A stretch of 64,000 bases of DNA from the NCBI RefSeq assembly GCF_009907385.1, contig NZ_JAAATR010000002.1, forward strand, positions 1 to 64,000. The letters are read 5' to 3'. A program made the position numbers and the translations under genes. Position 1 is the first letter of the stretch. Each line of letters starts with the position of its first letter. The DNA comes from Atlantibacter hermannii (lineage in GTDB: Bacteria; Pseudomonadota; Gammaproteobacteria; Enterobacterales; Enterobacteriaceae). Positions 17,993 to 28,192 of the stretch are shown in pieces. The notes beneath the pieces were generated by a model, which searched no databases, was not told the origin of the DNA, and saw only the letters and a program-made list of their open reading frames with translations.

Positions 17993-20029
17993 TCACTTTT
18001 GCGGTTCGCCTGCCCAGAGCACCATCACCGTGTCGTCGCCCTGAACGCGGCTGAAACCATACATCTTGTCGTCGCTCAGCGGGATGTGTTTACCTTCGCC
18101 AATCGCCGGGTGGCGCGCGCGGAACTGAGCGATTTTCTGCCAGTGCGCCAGCGTCGCGGCCTGTGCGCTCTCAACGTCCTGCCAGTTCATCGACGAACGG
18201 GTGCCCTGCAGCGGATCGGACCCGGTGGGTCCAAACGGGCGCGCCGTCTCATCACCATAAAAAATCTGCACCGCACCGGGCGCTAACAGCAGCAGCTCTG
18301 CCGCGCGGGTGCCGCCTTCACGGAATAACCGGGTATCGTGCGAAGAGAGATAGCTTAAGACGTTAAACTGCTGAAGTTTGTCCGCCATTTGTTGCCAGAT
18401 GGGATCCATATTCGCCAGACAATCCACCGCGCCCGCTGCCTGTTCCTGATAATCAAAATTGATCATCGCGTCAAAGCCGTTGCGGTAGTAATCGCTCTGC
18501 ATGACGCCATGCCCCCAGGCCTCGCCAGTCATCCAGAAAGGGGCGTCGTCCAGCTTTTTATCCGGATGAGCGGCTTTCCATTCTGTCAGCGCGTCGTTGG
18601 CCTGATTTTTCAACTGCTGCCAGGCGCCCAGCTCGACATGCTTTGCCGTATCGACCCGGAAACCGTCAATGCCGTAGTCCCGCACCCACTGGCTGAGCCA
18701 CTGGGTCAGGTAATCACGCGACGTATAGTTGGGCCGCTCTTTGGCCCGGGTGTCAGGTTTCTGGCTATAAAAGTTGGGCAGCCCGGTGGGCGTAACGGAT
18801 TCGGTTTTCAGGTCTGGTAGAAACGCCAGCGACATGGTGAGATCGTCAAAGCCGGGGCTGTCGTAGTCGCCAATATCGGTGCGGATCCAGTTTTTACCCC
18901 ACCATTTCTCCCAGGCGGCCTTATCGCTGAAGTTGATGTAGTCATTAAAGCTGTGCCAGCTCTGGCCCGGACCGGGTTTCCAGTCGGTCCAGTTCTCGCC
19001 GAGGGTTTTGGCGATCTCATCGCCTTTCAGATACAGCGCGCCAAACTGGTATTGCTGCATATCCGCCAGAGTGGCGTAACCGACGTGGTTCATGACGATA
19101 TCAAAAAGAACGCGGATGCCGCGCTGGTGCGCGCCGTCAACCAGCTTCTGGAGATCGTCGCGCGTACCCATATTGGCGTCGAGCGTGGTCCAGTCCTGAG
19201 TGTAGTAACCGTGATAGGCATAATGCGGGAAATCGCCTTTCGTGCCGCCGCCGACCCAACCGTGGATCTGCTCAAAGGGGGCGCTTATCCATAACGCGTT
19301 AACGCCAAGCGCCTGTAGGTAATCCAGTTTTTGCGCCAGGCCCTGCAAATCGCCGCCGTGGAAGGTGCCGATCTCCTCCATCCCGTCCTTGTGCCGTCCG
19401 TAGCTGTTGTCGTTATCAGGGTTGCCGTTCTCGAAGCGGTCGGTGAGCACAAAGTAGACGGTGGCGTTATGCCAGCTAAAGGGCGCTTTATCGTTCGTTT
19501 CTTCCGCTTCCAGAAGTAGCAGCCCATTGCTGCTTGCGGCGGGCATCAGGGTAATTCTGCCGTCGGTTACGGTTGCGCTATTGCCGCTGTAGAAGTCGCG
19601 TACCTGTGAACCTTCTTCAAAGCGATCGTTAACCGAAACGGTCACCGGGCCGCCATCCCATTTTGGGCACTGGCGAACGGTTGCCGCGACGGTTTGCGGC
19701 GCATCCTGTTTCACGCTCAGCATCAGGGTCGGCGTACCCGAACGGGTATCGATTTGTACCTGATAATTGCCGCTACGAAACAGCCGCCACTCAGGCGCAT
19801 CGCCCGCGCAGGGCGTAAGCGACAGCATCTGATTTAATTTAATTGCTCCGCTCGGCTGCCAGCATTGTTCACCCTGGGTTAAACGCAGGGGACGTTCACC
19901 TTTTTCCAGCGCGCCCTGGGCGATAAATACGCCGGGGCTTTGTTCAACAAAAGCAGGTAAGTCGGGCAGGCTCCACTGCGCGAATGCAGCGCCGGGCAGT
20001 AACAGCAGGGCAGGAATAGTTTTCTTCAT
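17993..20029 (-). CDS. malS: Periplasmic alpha-amylase MalS
   Basis: MalS hydrolyses maltodextrins in the periplasm. The 678 residues (E. coli 676) start with a signal peptide MKKTIPALLLLPGAAFA, cleaved before QWSLP. The GH13 catalytic regions are visible: DIVMNH, GFRVDTAKHVE with the nucleophile aspartate, TGEAWG with the acid glutamate, and YLSSHDTRLF. Paired cysteines fit a disulphide-bonded exported enzyme. The gene is divergent from bax; the 312-base gap has MalT-box-like hexamers, in keeping with maltose control. Confidence 0.96.
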   Translation of the reverse strand: MKKTIPALLLLPGAAFAQWSLPDLPAFVEQSPGVFIAQGALEKGERPLRLTQGEQCWQPSGAIKLNQMLSLTPCAGDAPEWRLFRSGNYQVQIDTRSGTPTLMLSVKQDAPQTVAATVRQCPKWDGGPVTVSVNDRFEEGSQVRDFYSGNSATVTDGRITLMPAASSNGLLLLEAEETNDKAPFSWHNATVYFVLTDRFENGNPDNDNSYGRHKDGMEEIGTFHGGDLQGLAQKLDYLQALGVNALWISAPFEQIHGWVGGGTKGDFPHYAYHGYYTQDWTTLDANMGTRDDLQKLVDGAHQRGIRVLFDIVMNHVGYATLADMQQYQFGALYLKGDEIAKTLGENWTDWKPGPGQSWHSFNDYINFSDKAAWEKWWGKNWIRTDIGDYDSPGFDDLTMSLAFLPDLKTESVTPTGLPNFYSQKPDTRAKERPNYTSRDYLTQWLSQWVRDYGIDGFRVDTAKHVELGAWQQLKNQANDALTEWKAAHPDKKLDDAPFWMTGEAWGHGVMQSDYYRNGFDAMINFDYQEQAAGAVDCLANMDPIWQQMADKLQQFNVLSYLSSHDTRLFREGGTRAAELLLLAPGAVQIFYGDETARPFGPTGSDPLQGTRSSMNWQDVESAQAATLAHWQKIAQFRARHPAIGEGKHIPLSDDKMYGFSRVQGDDTVMVLWAGEPQK

Positions 20030-20083
20030 CAGGCGGCTCCCATTAGGGTTTTTGCTATTTTGGCAAAATTTTCGCCAGCCGGT

Positions 20084-20127
20084 CTCATCCCTGTTTCAGC
20101 GTTGCGAGGCTGAATCCACAGGATGAG
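20084..20127 (-). promoter_or_regulatory. Possible MalT boxes upstream of malS
   Basis: MalT recognises GGATGA-type hexamers. The malS-bax gap has GGGATGAG on the minus strand (20084-20091) and GGATGAG on the plus strand (20121-20127). The two face each other about 30 bases apart, 55-98 bases from the malS start. The hexamer is short, so chance matches are likely. I see nothing else definite in the gap. Confidence 0.35.
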
Positions 20128-20341
20128 TGAGTCATCTCTCATTTTTGCTTTTTTCTGCGATAAGCATCAGATAAATCATTATTTTTAACTACGATAAGAA
20201 GGTCGTACGTGACAAGGTTTCGGATTTGTATTATTTCTTTTACTGCTCTTGAAGGTTATTTTTGGTAAGATTTGAAATTCGGTTCACAAATTTTTCTCAT
20301 GAATAAGGTGTTGGAATGCATTTATCCGACCAGGAGACCTA

Positions 20342-21166
20342 ATGATATCGACTCGATTACGACGAATCGGGGCGGCGATACTCATCTTTTTCACCTATGC
20401 AGTTTCAGGTGAAGTGCTGGCAAAACAGCACACGACGACGAGTCACACAGCTCAGATTAAGAAAACCAGCGGTAAGCACCAGGCAAGCAGTAAGAAAGAG
20501 TATTCTCGCAATAGTGAAATAAGCGGTTCACTTCCTGATTTGCGAAAATACCCTTCCGGGACCCCAAGAAAAAAAGCGTTTCTCCGGACAGTCATGCCTT
20601 ACATTACCAGCCAAAACGCGGTAATTACTGCGGAACGTAACTGGCTTATCTCTAAACAGTATGACGGACGCTGGTCGCCGAGCGAACGCGCGCGTCTGAA
20701 GAAAATTGCCCAAAACTACGACGTAAAGTGGAACGGTAATACCAAACGTATTCCGTGGAACACATTGCTGGAACGCGTAGACATTATTCCAACCAGCATG
20801 GTTGCGACGATGGCTGCGGCAGAAAGTGGTTGGGGAACGTCAAAACTGGCCCGCAGCAATAACAACCTTTTCGGCATGAAGTGTGCGAAGCGCCACTGCA
20901 ACAGCGGGACAGGTAAAGTGAAAGGTTATTCGCACTTTGATTCCGTGAAAGAGTCTGTGTCGGCGTACGTGAACAACCTGAATACCCACCCGGCGTACTC
21001 ATCGTTCCGTAAATCCCGCGCGCAGCTGCGCAAAGCGGATCAGGAGCTGACGGCGAGCAATATGATCCACAAGCTCCAGGGCTACTCCACCAAAGGGCAG
21101 AGCTATAACAACTACCTGTTTGCCATGTATCAGGATAACCAGCGGTTGCTGGCGGCGAATATGTAA
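20342..21166 (+). CDS. bax: Bax protein, glucosaminidase-type peptidoglycan hydrolase
   Basis: The 274-residue product has the E. coli Bax length. An N-terminal signal-like segment (RRIGAAILIFFTYAVSGEVLA) precedes a basic, low-complexity linker. The C-terminal mannosyl-glycoprotein endo-beta-N-acetylglucosaminidase-like domain (about 140-274) has MVATMAAAESGWGTSKLARSNNNLFGMKC, in which the Glu of AAESGWG is the expected catalytic residue. It probably acts on cell-wall glycan in the periplasm; its exact role is not established. GGAG upstream (CAGGAGACC) supports the ATG at 20342. Confidence 0.93.
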   Translation: MISTRLRRIGAAILIFFTYAVSGEVLAKQHTTTSHTAQIKKTSGKHQASSKKEYSRNSEISGSLPDLRKYPSGTPRKKAFLRTVMPYITSQNAVITAERNWLISKQYDGRWSPSERARLKKIAQNYDVKWNGNTKRIPWNTLLERVDIIPTSMVATMAAAESGWGTSKLARSNNNLFGMKCAKRHCNSGTGKVKGYSHFDSVKESVSAYVNNLNTHPAYSSFRKSRAQLRKADQELTASNMIHKLQGYSTKGQSYNNYLFAMYQDNQRLLAANM

Positions 21167-21183
21167 TTCATCGCGACGAACCG

Positions 21184-21214
21184 AAAAAACCCGGCTAATC
21201 AGGCCGGGTTTTTT
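21184..21214. terminator. Bidirectional terminator between bax and xylR
   Basis: AAAAAACCCGGC (21184-21195) pairs with GCCGGGTTTTTT (21203-21214) around a 7-base loop. The A-run on one side and T-run on the other allow termination of both convergent genes. Confidence 0.88.
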
Positions 21215-21218
21215 ATTG

Positions 21219-22397
21219 CTAACGAGAAAATTCGCTGTGTCGTTCGCGGTAATCTTTCGGTGTGGCGTCGTACTCCTTTTTGAACACCGAATAAAAATAT
21301 TGCAGTGACGGGTAACCGCAGATTTGCGAAATTTCGTTAATAGACAACGAGGTGGAAATCAACAGGCTGCGGGCTTTATGGAGTTTTTCCGCATGCAGTA
21401 CGGCGTGAATGGTCTCGCCGACCTCTTCTTTAAATCGCTTCTCAAGATTGGAGCGCGACATGCCGATGGCATCCAGCACCTGCTCAACTTTGATTCCCTT
21501 ACAGGCGTGATTACGGATGTAATGCATCGCCTGAATCACGGCCGGATCGTGCAGAGAGCGGTAATCCGTGGACTGACGCTCAACCACCTTGACCGGCGGC
21601 ACCAGCAGGCGTTGCAGCGGCAGGGTTTCACTGGCTAACAGACGGTGGAGTAATTTGGCCGCCTGAAACCCCATCTGGCGGGTGCCCTGCGCCACCGATG
21701 ACAGGGCGACCCTTGAAAGGTAGCGCGTCAGTTCTTCATTATCGATGCCAATCACACAAATCTTCTCCGGCACCGGAATATGCAAATGCTCGCACACCTG
21801 CAAAACGTGGCGCGCGCGGGCGTCGGTGACCGCGATAATACCAGTTTGCGGCGGCAGGGTTTGCAGCCAGTCCGCCAGCCGATTCTGGGCGTGCTGCCAG
21901 TTGTCTGGCGCAGTTTCCAGGCCCTGATACACCACCCCGCGATATTTTTCCTGGGCGACGAGCTGGCAAAACGCATGTTCACGTTCTGCCGCCCAGCGTT
22001 TGCCGCTGGACGCAGGCAAGCCATAGAAAGCAAAGCGGTGTACGCCTTTTTCTTTTAAATGGAGAAAGGCCTGTTCGACCAGCGCGTGGTTGTCGGTGGC
22101 GATGTAATGAACCGGAGGATAGTGCTCAGGCTGATGATAGGAGCCACCCACGCCGACAATCGGCACGTTTACATCCGCCAGCAACTGCTCGATTTCCTTA
22201 TCGTCAAAATCAGCGATGACGCCGTCACCCAACCACTCTTTAATGTTATCGATGCGCGCCCGGAAATCTTCTTCGATAAAAATATCCCAGCTCGATTGAG
22301 TCGCCTGAAGATATTCTCCTACACCCTCAACGACTTGCCGGTCGTAGGCTTTATTAGCGTTAAACAGCAAAGTAATACGGTGACGTTTTTCAAACAT
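21219..22397 (-). CDS. xylR: Xylose operon activator XylR
   Basis: XylR binds xylose through a LacI-like periplasmic-binding fold (about 1-275) and activates xylA and xylF promoters through a C-terminal AraC-type double helix-turn-helix (about 285-392; VEQVLDAIGMSRSNLEKRFKEE and INEISQICGYPSLQYFYSVFKK). The ATG at 22397 (MFEKRHRITLLFNANK) gives 392 residues, identical in length to E. coli; the frame stays open 25 codons upstream. It follows xylH on the same strand after 96 bases. A GCCGGAG/CTCCGGC hairpin at 22449-22470 may separate the two transcripts. Confidence 0.96.
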   Translation of the reverse strand: MFEKRHRITLLFNANKAYDRQVVEGVGEYLQATQSSWDIFIEEDFRARIDNIKEWLGDGVIADFDDKEIEQLLADVNVPIVGVGGSYHQPEHYPPVHYIATDNHALVEQAFLHLKEKGVHRFAFYGLPASSGKRWAAEREHAFCQLVAQEKYRGVVYQGLETAPDNWQHAQNRLADWLQTLPPQTGIIAVTDARARHVLQVCEHLHIPVPEKICVIGIDNEELTRYLSRVALSSVAQGTRQMGFQAAKLLHRLLASETLPLQRLLVPPVKVVERQSTDYRSLHDPAVIQAMHYIRNHACKGIKVEQVLDAIGMSRSNLEKRFKEEVGETIHAVLHAEKLHKARSLLISTSLSINEISQICGYPSLQYFYSVFKKEYDATPKDYRERHSEFSR

Positions 22398-22493
22398 GAC
22401 GTAGCCCTGACAGTTCTTCCCTTTCCTGAATAGCATAAATGACAAGGCGCCGGAGATTTTACCCTCCGGCATTGCGATCGGTTACGCAGTTTA

Positions 22494-23675
22494 TTAGCCG
22501 CGTCGCTTGGTTGCAGAATCCATCCAGACAGCCAGCAACAGAATCGCGCCTTTAACGATGTACTGCCAGAACGTCGGCACGTCCATCATGCTCATGCCGT
22601 TATCCAGCGAGGCCATGATAAATGCGCCCATCACCGCGCCGGCAACGCTGCCGATCCCGCCGGCCAGACTGGTGCCGCCGATCACGCAGGCGGCAATCGC
22701 GTCCAGCTCGGCGATGTTCCCGGCGGAAGGCGAGCCTGCGCCGAGTCGTGAACTTAATATCAACCCGGCAATCGCCACCATCAGGCCGTTAATGGCAAAT
22801 ACCGCCAGTTTGGTGCGCTCGACGTTAATCCCGGACAAGCGCGCTGCCTCAATGTTGCCGCCGATGGCGTAAATGCGACGGCCAAAGGCAGTACGCGTCG
22901 CCATAAACATTCCGCCGAGCAGTAAAAATGCCAGGATCAGCACCGGGGTCGGCACACCGCGGTAGTCGTTAAGCAGCCAGATTGCGCCCAGAACGATCAC
23001 GGCGATCAACGCCTGTTTGCCCACCGTGCCGCTGGCTGCGTTAACCGGTAGCCCTAAGGTCTGGCGGCGTACCCGGCCGCGCCATTGCCATGCCATAAAC
23101 GCCATCAGCCCGAGCGTGCCCACGACAAAACCAATGCCGTTAGACAGATAGCTTTGACCGATTTGCGACATTGCATTACTGGTCGGCGACACGGTCGTTC
23201 CGTTAGTGATACCAATTAAGATGCCGCGAAACGCCAGCATGCCCGCCAGCGTGACGATAAACGACGGCACTTTACGGTAAGCCACCCACCAGCCGTTCCA
23301 GGTACCGAGCAGCAGGCCGAGCGCCAGCGTGACCACCACAGTCAGCGGCAACGGCCACCCCAGCCAGACGTCAAATATCGCCGCCGCCCCACCCAGCAGC
23401 CCCATCATCGAGCCGACAGACAGGTCGATTTCCGCCGAGATGATCACAAACACCATGCCTACCGCCAGGATGCCGGTAATAGCGGTCTGGCGCAGCAGGT
23501 TCGAGACGTTACGCGCGCTGAGATACGCGCCTTCGGTCATAAAAGTAAAAAACAGCATGATGACAATAATGGCGGCGATCATGACAAACACTTGTAAGTT
23601 AAGCGCTTTCAGGCCACCGGATGTTTTCGCCAGCGGAGCAGCGAGTTTTATTTCAGACAGGTTGCTTTTCGACAT
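22494..23675 (-). CDS. xylH: Xylose ABC transporter permease XylH
   Basis: XylH is the inner-membrane permease of the high-affinity XylFGH xylose transporter. The 393 residues match E. coli in length and show about ten hydrophobic segments typical of RbsC/AraH-type permeases. The conserved loop [18 protein letters not shown] and the late segment [26 protein letters not shown] are both present. Its start lies 23 bases inside the end of xylG, so translation is coupled with the ATPase gene. Confidence 0.95.
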   Translation of the reverse strand: MSKSNLSEIKLAAPLAKTSGGLKALNLQVFVMIAAIIVIMLFFTFMTEGAYLSARNVSNLLRQTAITGILAVGMVFVIISAEIDLSVGSMMGLLGGAAAIFDVWLGWPLPLTVVVTLALGLLLGTWNGWWVAYRKVPSFIVTLAGMLAFRGILIGITNGTTVSPTSNAMSQIGQSYLSNGIGFVVGTLGLMAFMAWQWRGRVRRQTLGLPVNAASGTVGKQALIAVIVLGAIWLLNDYRGVPTPVLILAFLLLGGMFMATRTAFGRRIYAIGGNIEAARLSGINVERTKLAVFAINGLMVAIAGLILSSRLGAGSPSAGNIAELDAIAACVIGGTSLAGGIGSVAGAVMGAFIMASLDNGMSMMDVPTFWQYIVKGAILLLAVWMDSATKRRG

Positions 23676-25194
23676 GGGGTTCGCTCCTCAGGGCCGCTTC
23701 CATTACCTGTTCCTGGGTCAGGTTTTGGTTGATCAGATTGGCTTTCAGACGTCCTTCATGCATCACCAGCACCCGGTCGCTCAGGCCGAGTACTTCTGGT
23801 AATTCTGAAGAAATAACGATGACAGCGATGCCTTGTTGCACCAGTTGGTTAATCAGCTTGTAGATTTCATATTTGGCACCGATGTCGATGCCCCTGGTCG
23901 GTTCATCAAGGATCAGAATGCGCGGGTTAAGCAGCAGGCAGCGGGCCAGAATGGCTTTTTGCTGATTCCCGCCGCTTAACCGGCCAATCGCCAGTTCCGG
24001 TGATGAGGTTTTCACCTTCAGCCGGGCGATGGACTGCAAAATGCACTGTTGTTCCGCCGCATCATCCAGGGTACTTACCGGCCCGGTAAAATCGCTTAAC
24101 GAGGCCAGGGTGATATTTTTCCCCACCGCCATCACCGGCACGATGCCGTCTTTTTTGCGATCTTCCGGCACCATTGCGATGCCGTGGGCAATTGCCTGCT
24201 GGCAGTTTTTAATCGATACCGGCGCACCATCGATTAAAATTTGGCCTTCCCAACGCCCAGGCCAGACGCCGAACAGGCATTGCACCGCTTCGGTCCTGCC
24301 TGCGCCGACCAGGCCAGCAATACCGAGGATTTCCCCGCGTCGAAGGCTGAACGAGATATCGTTAACGCGTTTAATATGCCGATTCACCGGATGCCAGGCG
24401 GTCAGATGCTCCACGCGCAAAATTTCATCATGAATCTGGTGCGGCTCGTTGGGGTAAAGCGAGGTTAATTCGCGGCCTACCATCATGGTGATAATGTCGC
24501 TTTCACTCATCTGCCCGGCATCGCGGGTACCGATATGTTGGCCATCGCGGATCACGCAGATGGTGTTGGAGATGGCTTTAACTTCATTCAGCTTGTGGGA
24601 AATATAGATGCAGGCGATGCCGTGATTTTGCAGGTCGCGAATAATATTCAGCAATACTGTGGTTTCCTGCTCGGTCAGCGAGGCCGTCGGTTCATCAAGG
24701 ATCAACAGCCGCACCTGTTTATTCAGCGCCTTAGCGATTTCGACCAGTTGCTGGTGGCCAAGACCCAAATCCCCCACGCGGGTATCGGGCGACAAATTCA
24801 GATTCACCTGCGCCAGCAGTTTCTGGCAGCGCAGCGTCATGGCGTCGTAATCCATCACGCCGTGACGGGTGATTTCCGCGCCCAAAAAAATGTTTTCCAG
24901 AATGGTGAGATGCTTAACCAGCGCCAGCTCCTGGTGAATGATCGCGATGCCTTTGCGTTCGGTATCGCGAATATGGCTCGCTTCGAGCTTTTCTCCGGCG
25001 AACCAGATTTCGCCGTCAAAGCTGCCATGCGGATAAATGCCGCATAACACTTTCATTAACGTGGATTTACCGGAGCCGTTTTCTCCGCACAGAGAAAGCA
25101 CGTCGCCGGCGTTGACGTTCAGGCTGACGTTATCCACCGCTTTCACAGCACCAAACGCTTTGGTGATGTTTTTCATCTCAAGTAAGTAAGGCAT
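23653..25194 (-). CDS. xylG: Xylose ABC transporter ATP-binding protein XylG
   Basis: XylG energises xylose import. It has two fused ABC domains in 513 residues. The first has Walker [10 protein letters not shown], signature [15 protein letters not shown] and Walker [16 protein letters not shown]. The second carries the sugar-family GLVGAGRTE in place of a normal Walker A, plus [15 protein letters not shown] and [13 protein letters not shown] start at ATG 25194 ([15 protein letters not shown]), as in E. coli; an in-frame ATG at 25212 adds six residues. It is the middle gene of xylFGH, 68 bases after xylF. Confidence 0.95.
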   Translation of the reverse strand: MPYLLEMKNITKAFGAVKAVDNVSLNVNAGDVLSLCGENGSGKSTLMKVLCGIYPHGSFDGEIWFAGEKLEASHIRDTERKGIAIIHQELALVKHLTILENIFLGAEITRHGVMDYDAMTLRCQKLLAQVNLNLSPDTRVGDLGLGHQQLVEIAKALNKQVRLLILDEPTASLTEQETTVLLNIIRDLQNHGIACIYISHKLNEVKAISNTICVIRDGQHIGTRDAGQMSESDIITMMVGRELTSLYPNEPHQIHDEILRVEHLTAWHPVNRHIKRVNDISFSLRRGEILGIAGLVGAGRTEAVQCLFGVWPGRWEGQILIDGAPVSIKNCQQAIAHGIAMVPEDRKKDGIVPVMAVGKNITLASLSDFTGPVSTLDDAAEQQCILQSIARLKVKTSSPELAIGRLSGGNQQKAILARCLLLNPRILILDEPTRGIDIGAKYEIYKLINQLVQQGIAVIVISSELPEVLGLSDRVLVMHEGRLKANLINQNLTQEQVMEAALRSEPHVEKQPV

Positions 25195-25262
25195 GCCAAC
25201 CCCGTTGTTCACGGTTGAATTCAGGCCGATGGCGCCCGCAAAGGGCTGCGGGCGCCCAGAGA

Positions 25263-26255
25263 TTACAAATCGCTTTGCTTGTGGAAGCCGTCTTTGATGA
25301 CGGTAGATTCGATGTTGGTTTTATCCACTTCGATAGGGTTCAGCAGACGAGCCGGTACATCTTTCAGCCCATTATTCAGCTTCGCGTCGGCTTTCGGCGC
25401 TTGCCCATTACCCAGCTCCACGGCAATTTGTGCGGCGGTATTGGCGAGTTCGGTAATTGGTTTATACACCGTCATGGTCTGGGTACCGGCGATGATGCGC
25501 TTCACGCCAGCCAGATCCGCATCCTGCCCGGAAATGGCGACTTTGCCCGCCAGCCCCTGGGCGCTCAGTGCCTGGATCGCGCCGCCTGCGGTCGCATCAT
25601 TGGAAGCGACCACGGCATCGATTTTGTTGTTGTTGGCCGTTAAGGCGTTTTCCATGATTTTCAGGGCGTTTTCAGGCAACCAACCGTCTACCCACTGATC
25701 GCCGACGATATGAATTTTGCCGTTATCGATAAACGGCTTCAGCACTTTCATCTGCCCGGCGCGGAACAGTTTGGCGTTATTGTCCACCGGCGAACCGCCC
25801 ATCAGGAAGTAATTACCCTGCGGCACTTTATCGACCAGCGTTTTAGCCTGCAATTCACCGACTTTTTCATTATCAAAAGAAATATAAAAATCGATGTCGG
25901 CGTTATTAATCATCCGGTCATAGGCTAATACTTTAATTCCTTCGCGTTTGGCTTCGGCCACTACGTTACTTAATACCTGGCCGTTGTAGGGAATTATCAC
26001 TAATACATCGACGCCGCGGTTAATCATGTTCTCAATCTGCGACATTTGGGTTTCTTCGTTGCCATTCGCTGATTGTACAAAGACTTTCGCGCCGAGCGCT
26101 TCTGCTTTATTGACGAAAATATCGCGGTCTTTTTGCCAGCGTTCCAGTCGGAGGTCGTCAATTGCCATGCCGATTTTTACTTCTTTGGCGATACCGCTCA
26201 TGCTGGTCAGTAGCAATGAAGCGCACAGGGTGAGGGTAAGGTTCTTTATCTTCAT
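25263..26255 (-). CDS. xylF: Periplasmic D-xylose-binding protein XylF
   Basis: XylF captures xylose in the periplasm for XylGH. The 330 residues equal E. coli XylF. A signal peptide ([21 protein letters not shown]) ends near [11 protein letters not shown]; the mature protein has the type I sugar-binding fold with VVIIPYNGQ-type, [12 protein letters not shown] and SGQDADL segments. The ATG at 26255 was chosen from that match, since the longer open frame runs into an ERIC repeat. It heads the xylFGH operon, divergent from xylAB. The ERIC element starts 18 bases upstream of its start codon and so would lie in the leader transcript. Confidence 0.96.
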   Translation of the reverse strand: MKIKNLTLTLCASLLLTSMSGIAKEVKIGMAIDDLRLERWQKDRDIFVNKAEALGAKVFVQSANGNEETQMSQIENMINRGVDVLVIIPYNGQVLSNVVAEAKREGIKVLAYDRMINNADIDFYISFDNEKVGELQAKTLVDKVPQGNYFLMGGSPVDNNAKLFRAGQMKVLKPFIDNGKIHIVGDQWVDGWLPENALKIMENALTANNNKIDAVVASNDATAGGAIQALSAQGLAGKVAISGQDADLAGVKRIIAGTQTMTVYKPITELANTAAQIAVELGNGQAPKADAKLNNGLKDVPARLLNPIEVDKTNIESTVIKDGFHKQSDL

Positions 26256-26272
26256 AGTGTTAGTACCTGTTG

Positions 26273-26464
26273 TATACCCGTCATGCTTCAAGTTGCCGGT
26301 GCGTTGGCTGCGCTCACTCATCCCAGCCATGTACTTATGTACACTCCTGGGATTCGCTCCCTTGCCGCGTGACTCAGCCTTCGGCTTCGCCCCTTAGGGG
26401 CCAGCGCAAGCGCTGTTCAAAGCCCTTAAGGCTTTGTCCTGCAACTCGAATTATTTAGGGCATA
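26273..26464. repeat. ERIC element with internal insertion
   Basis: The ends are the inverted ERIC termini: ATACCCGTCATGCTTCAAGTTGC on the left and GCAACTCGAATTATTTAGGG near the right, imperfectly complementary. The centre has CGCTCACTCATCCCAGCC and ACTCCTGGGATTCGC, matching the classical ERIC core. A normal ERIC is about 127 bp; this one is about 190 bp because some 70 bases (about 26369-26437) interrupt the right arm after CTTGCCGC. The insert contains short palindromes such as CCCCTTAGGGG, AGCGCTTGCGCT-like and AAAGCCCTTAAGGCTTT. Confidence 0.85.
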
Positions 26465-26826
26465 GAGTGATAGTGACGTATTACAACTCAGAGTAAAGAG
26501 ACGCTCTTTCAGTAAACGTTTAAAGTTTTGACCTGGAAGCGGCGAACCTTCAATTACAGATTTTCGTCCCGGCATTACGTTTTTTTGTTTGTTTTCTGTT
26601 TTATGACCGCGATCGAACTTTAAATTTAACAAATAACCCGAATTGCCTGGATTTGGATAATCTCTCGCACTTTTGTTATTTCTGTAAATATAGTTTTTGT
26701 GACCGGTGGCGCGTTTGTGCATTATCTTAATGGCAGTGTGAAATAACGTAATTGAGTAACGTGCGGGTAATATCCAGGATTATTTTACACAGTGCTCGAA
26801 CCCGCTCTCTGATTACGGAGTTAATT
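26465..26826. promoter_or_regulatory. xylF-xylA divergent control region
   Basis: The 362 bases between the ERIC element and xylA are AT-rich and must hold both xylose promoters. TATGACCGCGATCGAA (26602-26617) is a fair CRP-like palindrome placed centrally, as expected from the E. coli xyl region. I could not assign XylR direct repeats with confidence. GGAG 8 bases before the xylA ATG is a good ribosome site. Confidence 0.45.
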
Positions 26827-28149
26827 ATGCAAAGTTATTTCGACCAGCTTGAACGTGTGAAATATGAAGGACCCGAGACATCGAATCCTCTGGCGTTTCG
26901 TCATTACAACCCGGACCAAAAAGTGCTGGGTAAACGTATGGAAGATCACCTGCGGTTCGCTGCGTGTTACTGGCACACATTCTGCTGGAATGGCGCAGAT
27001 ATGTTTGGCGTGGGTTCTTTCGATCGCCCCTGGCAGCAGCCGGGCGATGCGCTGGCGCTGGCGACCCGTAAAGCGGAAGTGGCGTTTGAATTTTTCCATA
27101 AGCTGAACGTGCCATACTACTGCTTCCACGATGTGGATGTCTCGCCGGAAGGGGCGTCGCTTAAAGAGTATCTCAATAATTTCAGCCACATGGTCGATGT
27201 GCTTGAGCAGAAACAGCAGCAGTCAGGCGTGAAACTGCTGTGGGGCACCGCCAACTGTTTTACCCACCCGCGCTATGGCGCTGGCGCAGCGACCAGCCCG
27301 GATCCGGAAGTGTTCTCCTGGGCGGCTACGCAGGTGGTGACGGCGATGAACGCCACGCACCGTCTGGGCGGTGAAAACTACGTGCTGTGGGGCGGTCGCG
27401 AAGGGTATGAAACGCTGCTCAATACCGATTTACGTCAGGAGCGCGAGCAGATTGGCCGCTTCATGCAAATGGTGGTCGAGCACAAACATAAAATTGGCTT
27501 CCAGGGGACGCTGCTGATTGAGCCGAAACCGCAGGAGCCAACGAAACATCAGTACGATTACGATGTGGCGACGGTATACGGTTTCCTGAAACAGTTCGGA
27601 CTGGAAAAAGAAATTAAGGTCAATATTGAAGCCAACCACGCTACGTTGGCCGGGCACTCTTTCCATCATGAAATCGCTACCGCAATCGCGCTGGGCGTAT
27701 TCGGTTCCGTTGACGCCAACCGTGGCGACCCGCAGCTGGGCTGGGATACCGACCAGTTCCCGATCAGCGTGGAAGAGAACGCGCTGGTAATGTATGAAAT
27801 CATCAAAGCGGGCGGCTTTACCACTGGCGGGCTGAACTTTGATGCCAAAGTGCGCCGTCAAAGTACCGATAAATACGATCTGTTTTATGGGCATATTGGC
27901 GCGATGGATACCATGGCGCTGTCGCTGAAGGTCGCGGCGCGCATGATTGAGGACGGCGAGCTGGATAGCCGCGTCGCCAAACGTTACGCCGGCTGGAATG
28001 GTGAACTGGGCCAGCAAATTCTGAAAGGGCAGCTCTCGCTGGAGCAATTAGCGAAGTACGCTGAACAGCAGAACCTGGCGCCGCGTCATCAGAGCGGGCA
28101 TCAGGAGCTGTTGGAAAATCTGGTGAATCATTATCTGTTCGATCGTTAA
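26827..28149 (+). CDS. xylA: D-xylose isomerase XylA
   Basis: XylA interconverts D-xylose and D-xylulose with two divalent metal ions. The 440 residues align along their length with the E. coli enzyme. The catalytic His101 lies in [12 protein letters not shown], and the metal ligands lie in [51 protein letters not shown] and [12 protein letters not shown]. The ATG at 26827 is preceded by GGAG and agrees with E. coli; the frame remains open for 25 codons upstream. It is first in xylAB, divergent from xylFGH. Confidence 0.97.
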   Translation: MQSYFDQLERVKYEGPETSNPLAFRHYNPDQKVLGKRMEDHLRFAACYWHTFCWNGADMFGVGSFDRPWQQPGDALALATRKAEVAFEFFHKLNVPYYCFHDVDVSPEGASLKEYLNNFSHMVDVLEQKQQQSGVKLLWGTANCFTHPRYGAGAATSPDPEVFSWAATQVVTAMNATHRLGGENYVLWGGREGYETLLNTDLRQEREQIGRFMQMVVEHKHKIGFQGTLLIEPKPQEPTKHQYDYDVATVYGFLKQFGLEKEIKVNIEANHATLAGHSFHHEIATAIALGVFGSVDANRGDPQLGWDTDQFPISVEENALVMYEIIKAGGFTTGGLNFDAKVRRQSTDKYDLFYGHIGAMDTMALSLKVAARMIEDGELDSRVAKRYAGWNGELGQQILKGQLSLEQLAKYAEQQNLAPRHQSGHQELLENLVNHYLFDR

Positions 28150-28192
28150 ACCCCTGCGCCACAACGATGGCGCTGATTAAGGAGTTGCCGCC

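Noticed and set aside
26465-26826. Specific XylR operator repeats
   Set aside because: XylR control here is expected from the E. coli system, but I could not identify matching direct repeats securely enough to place them.
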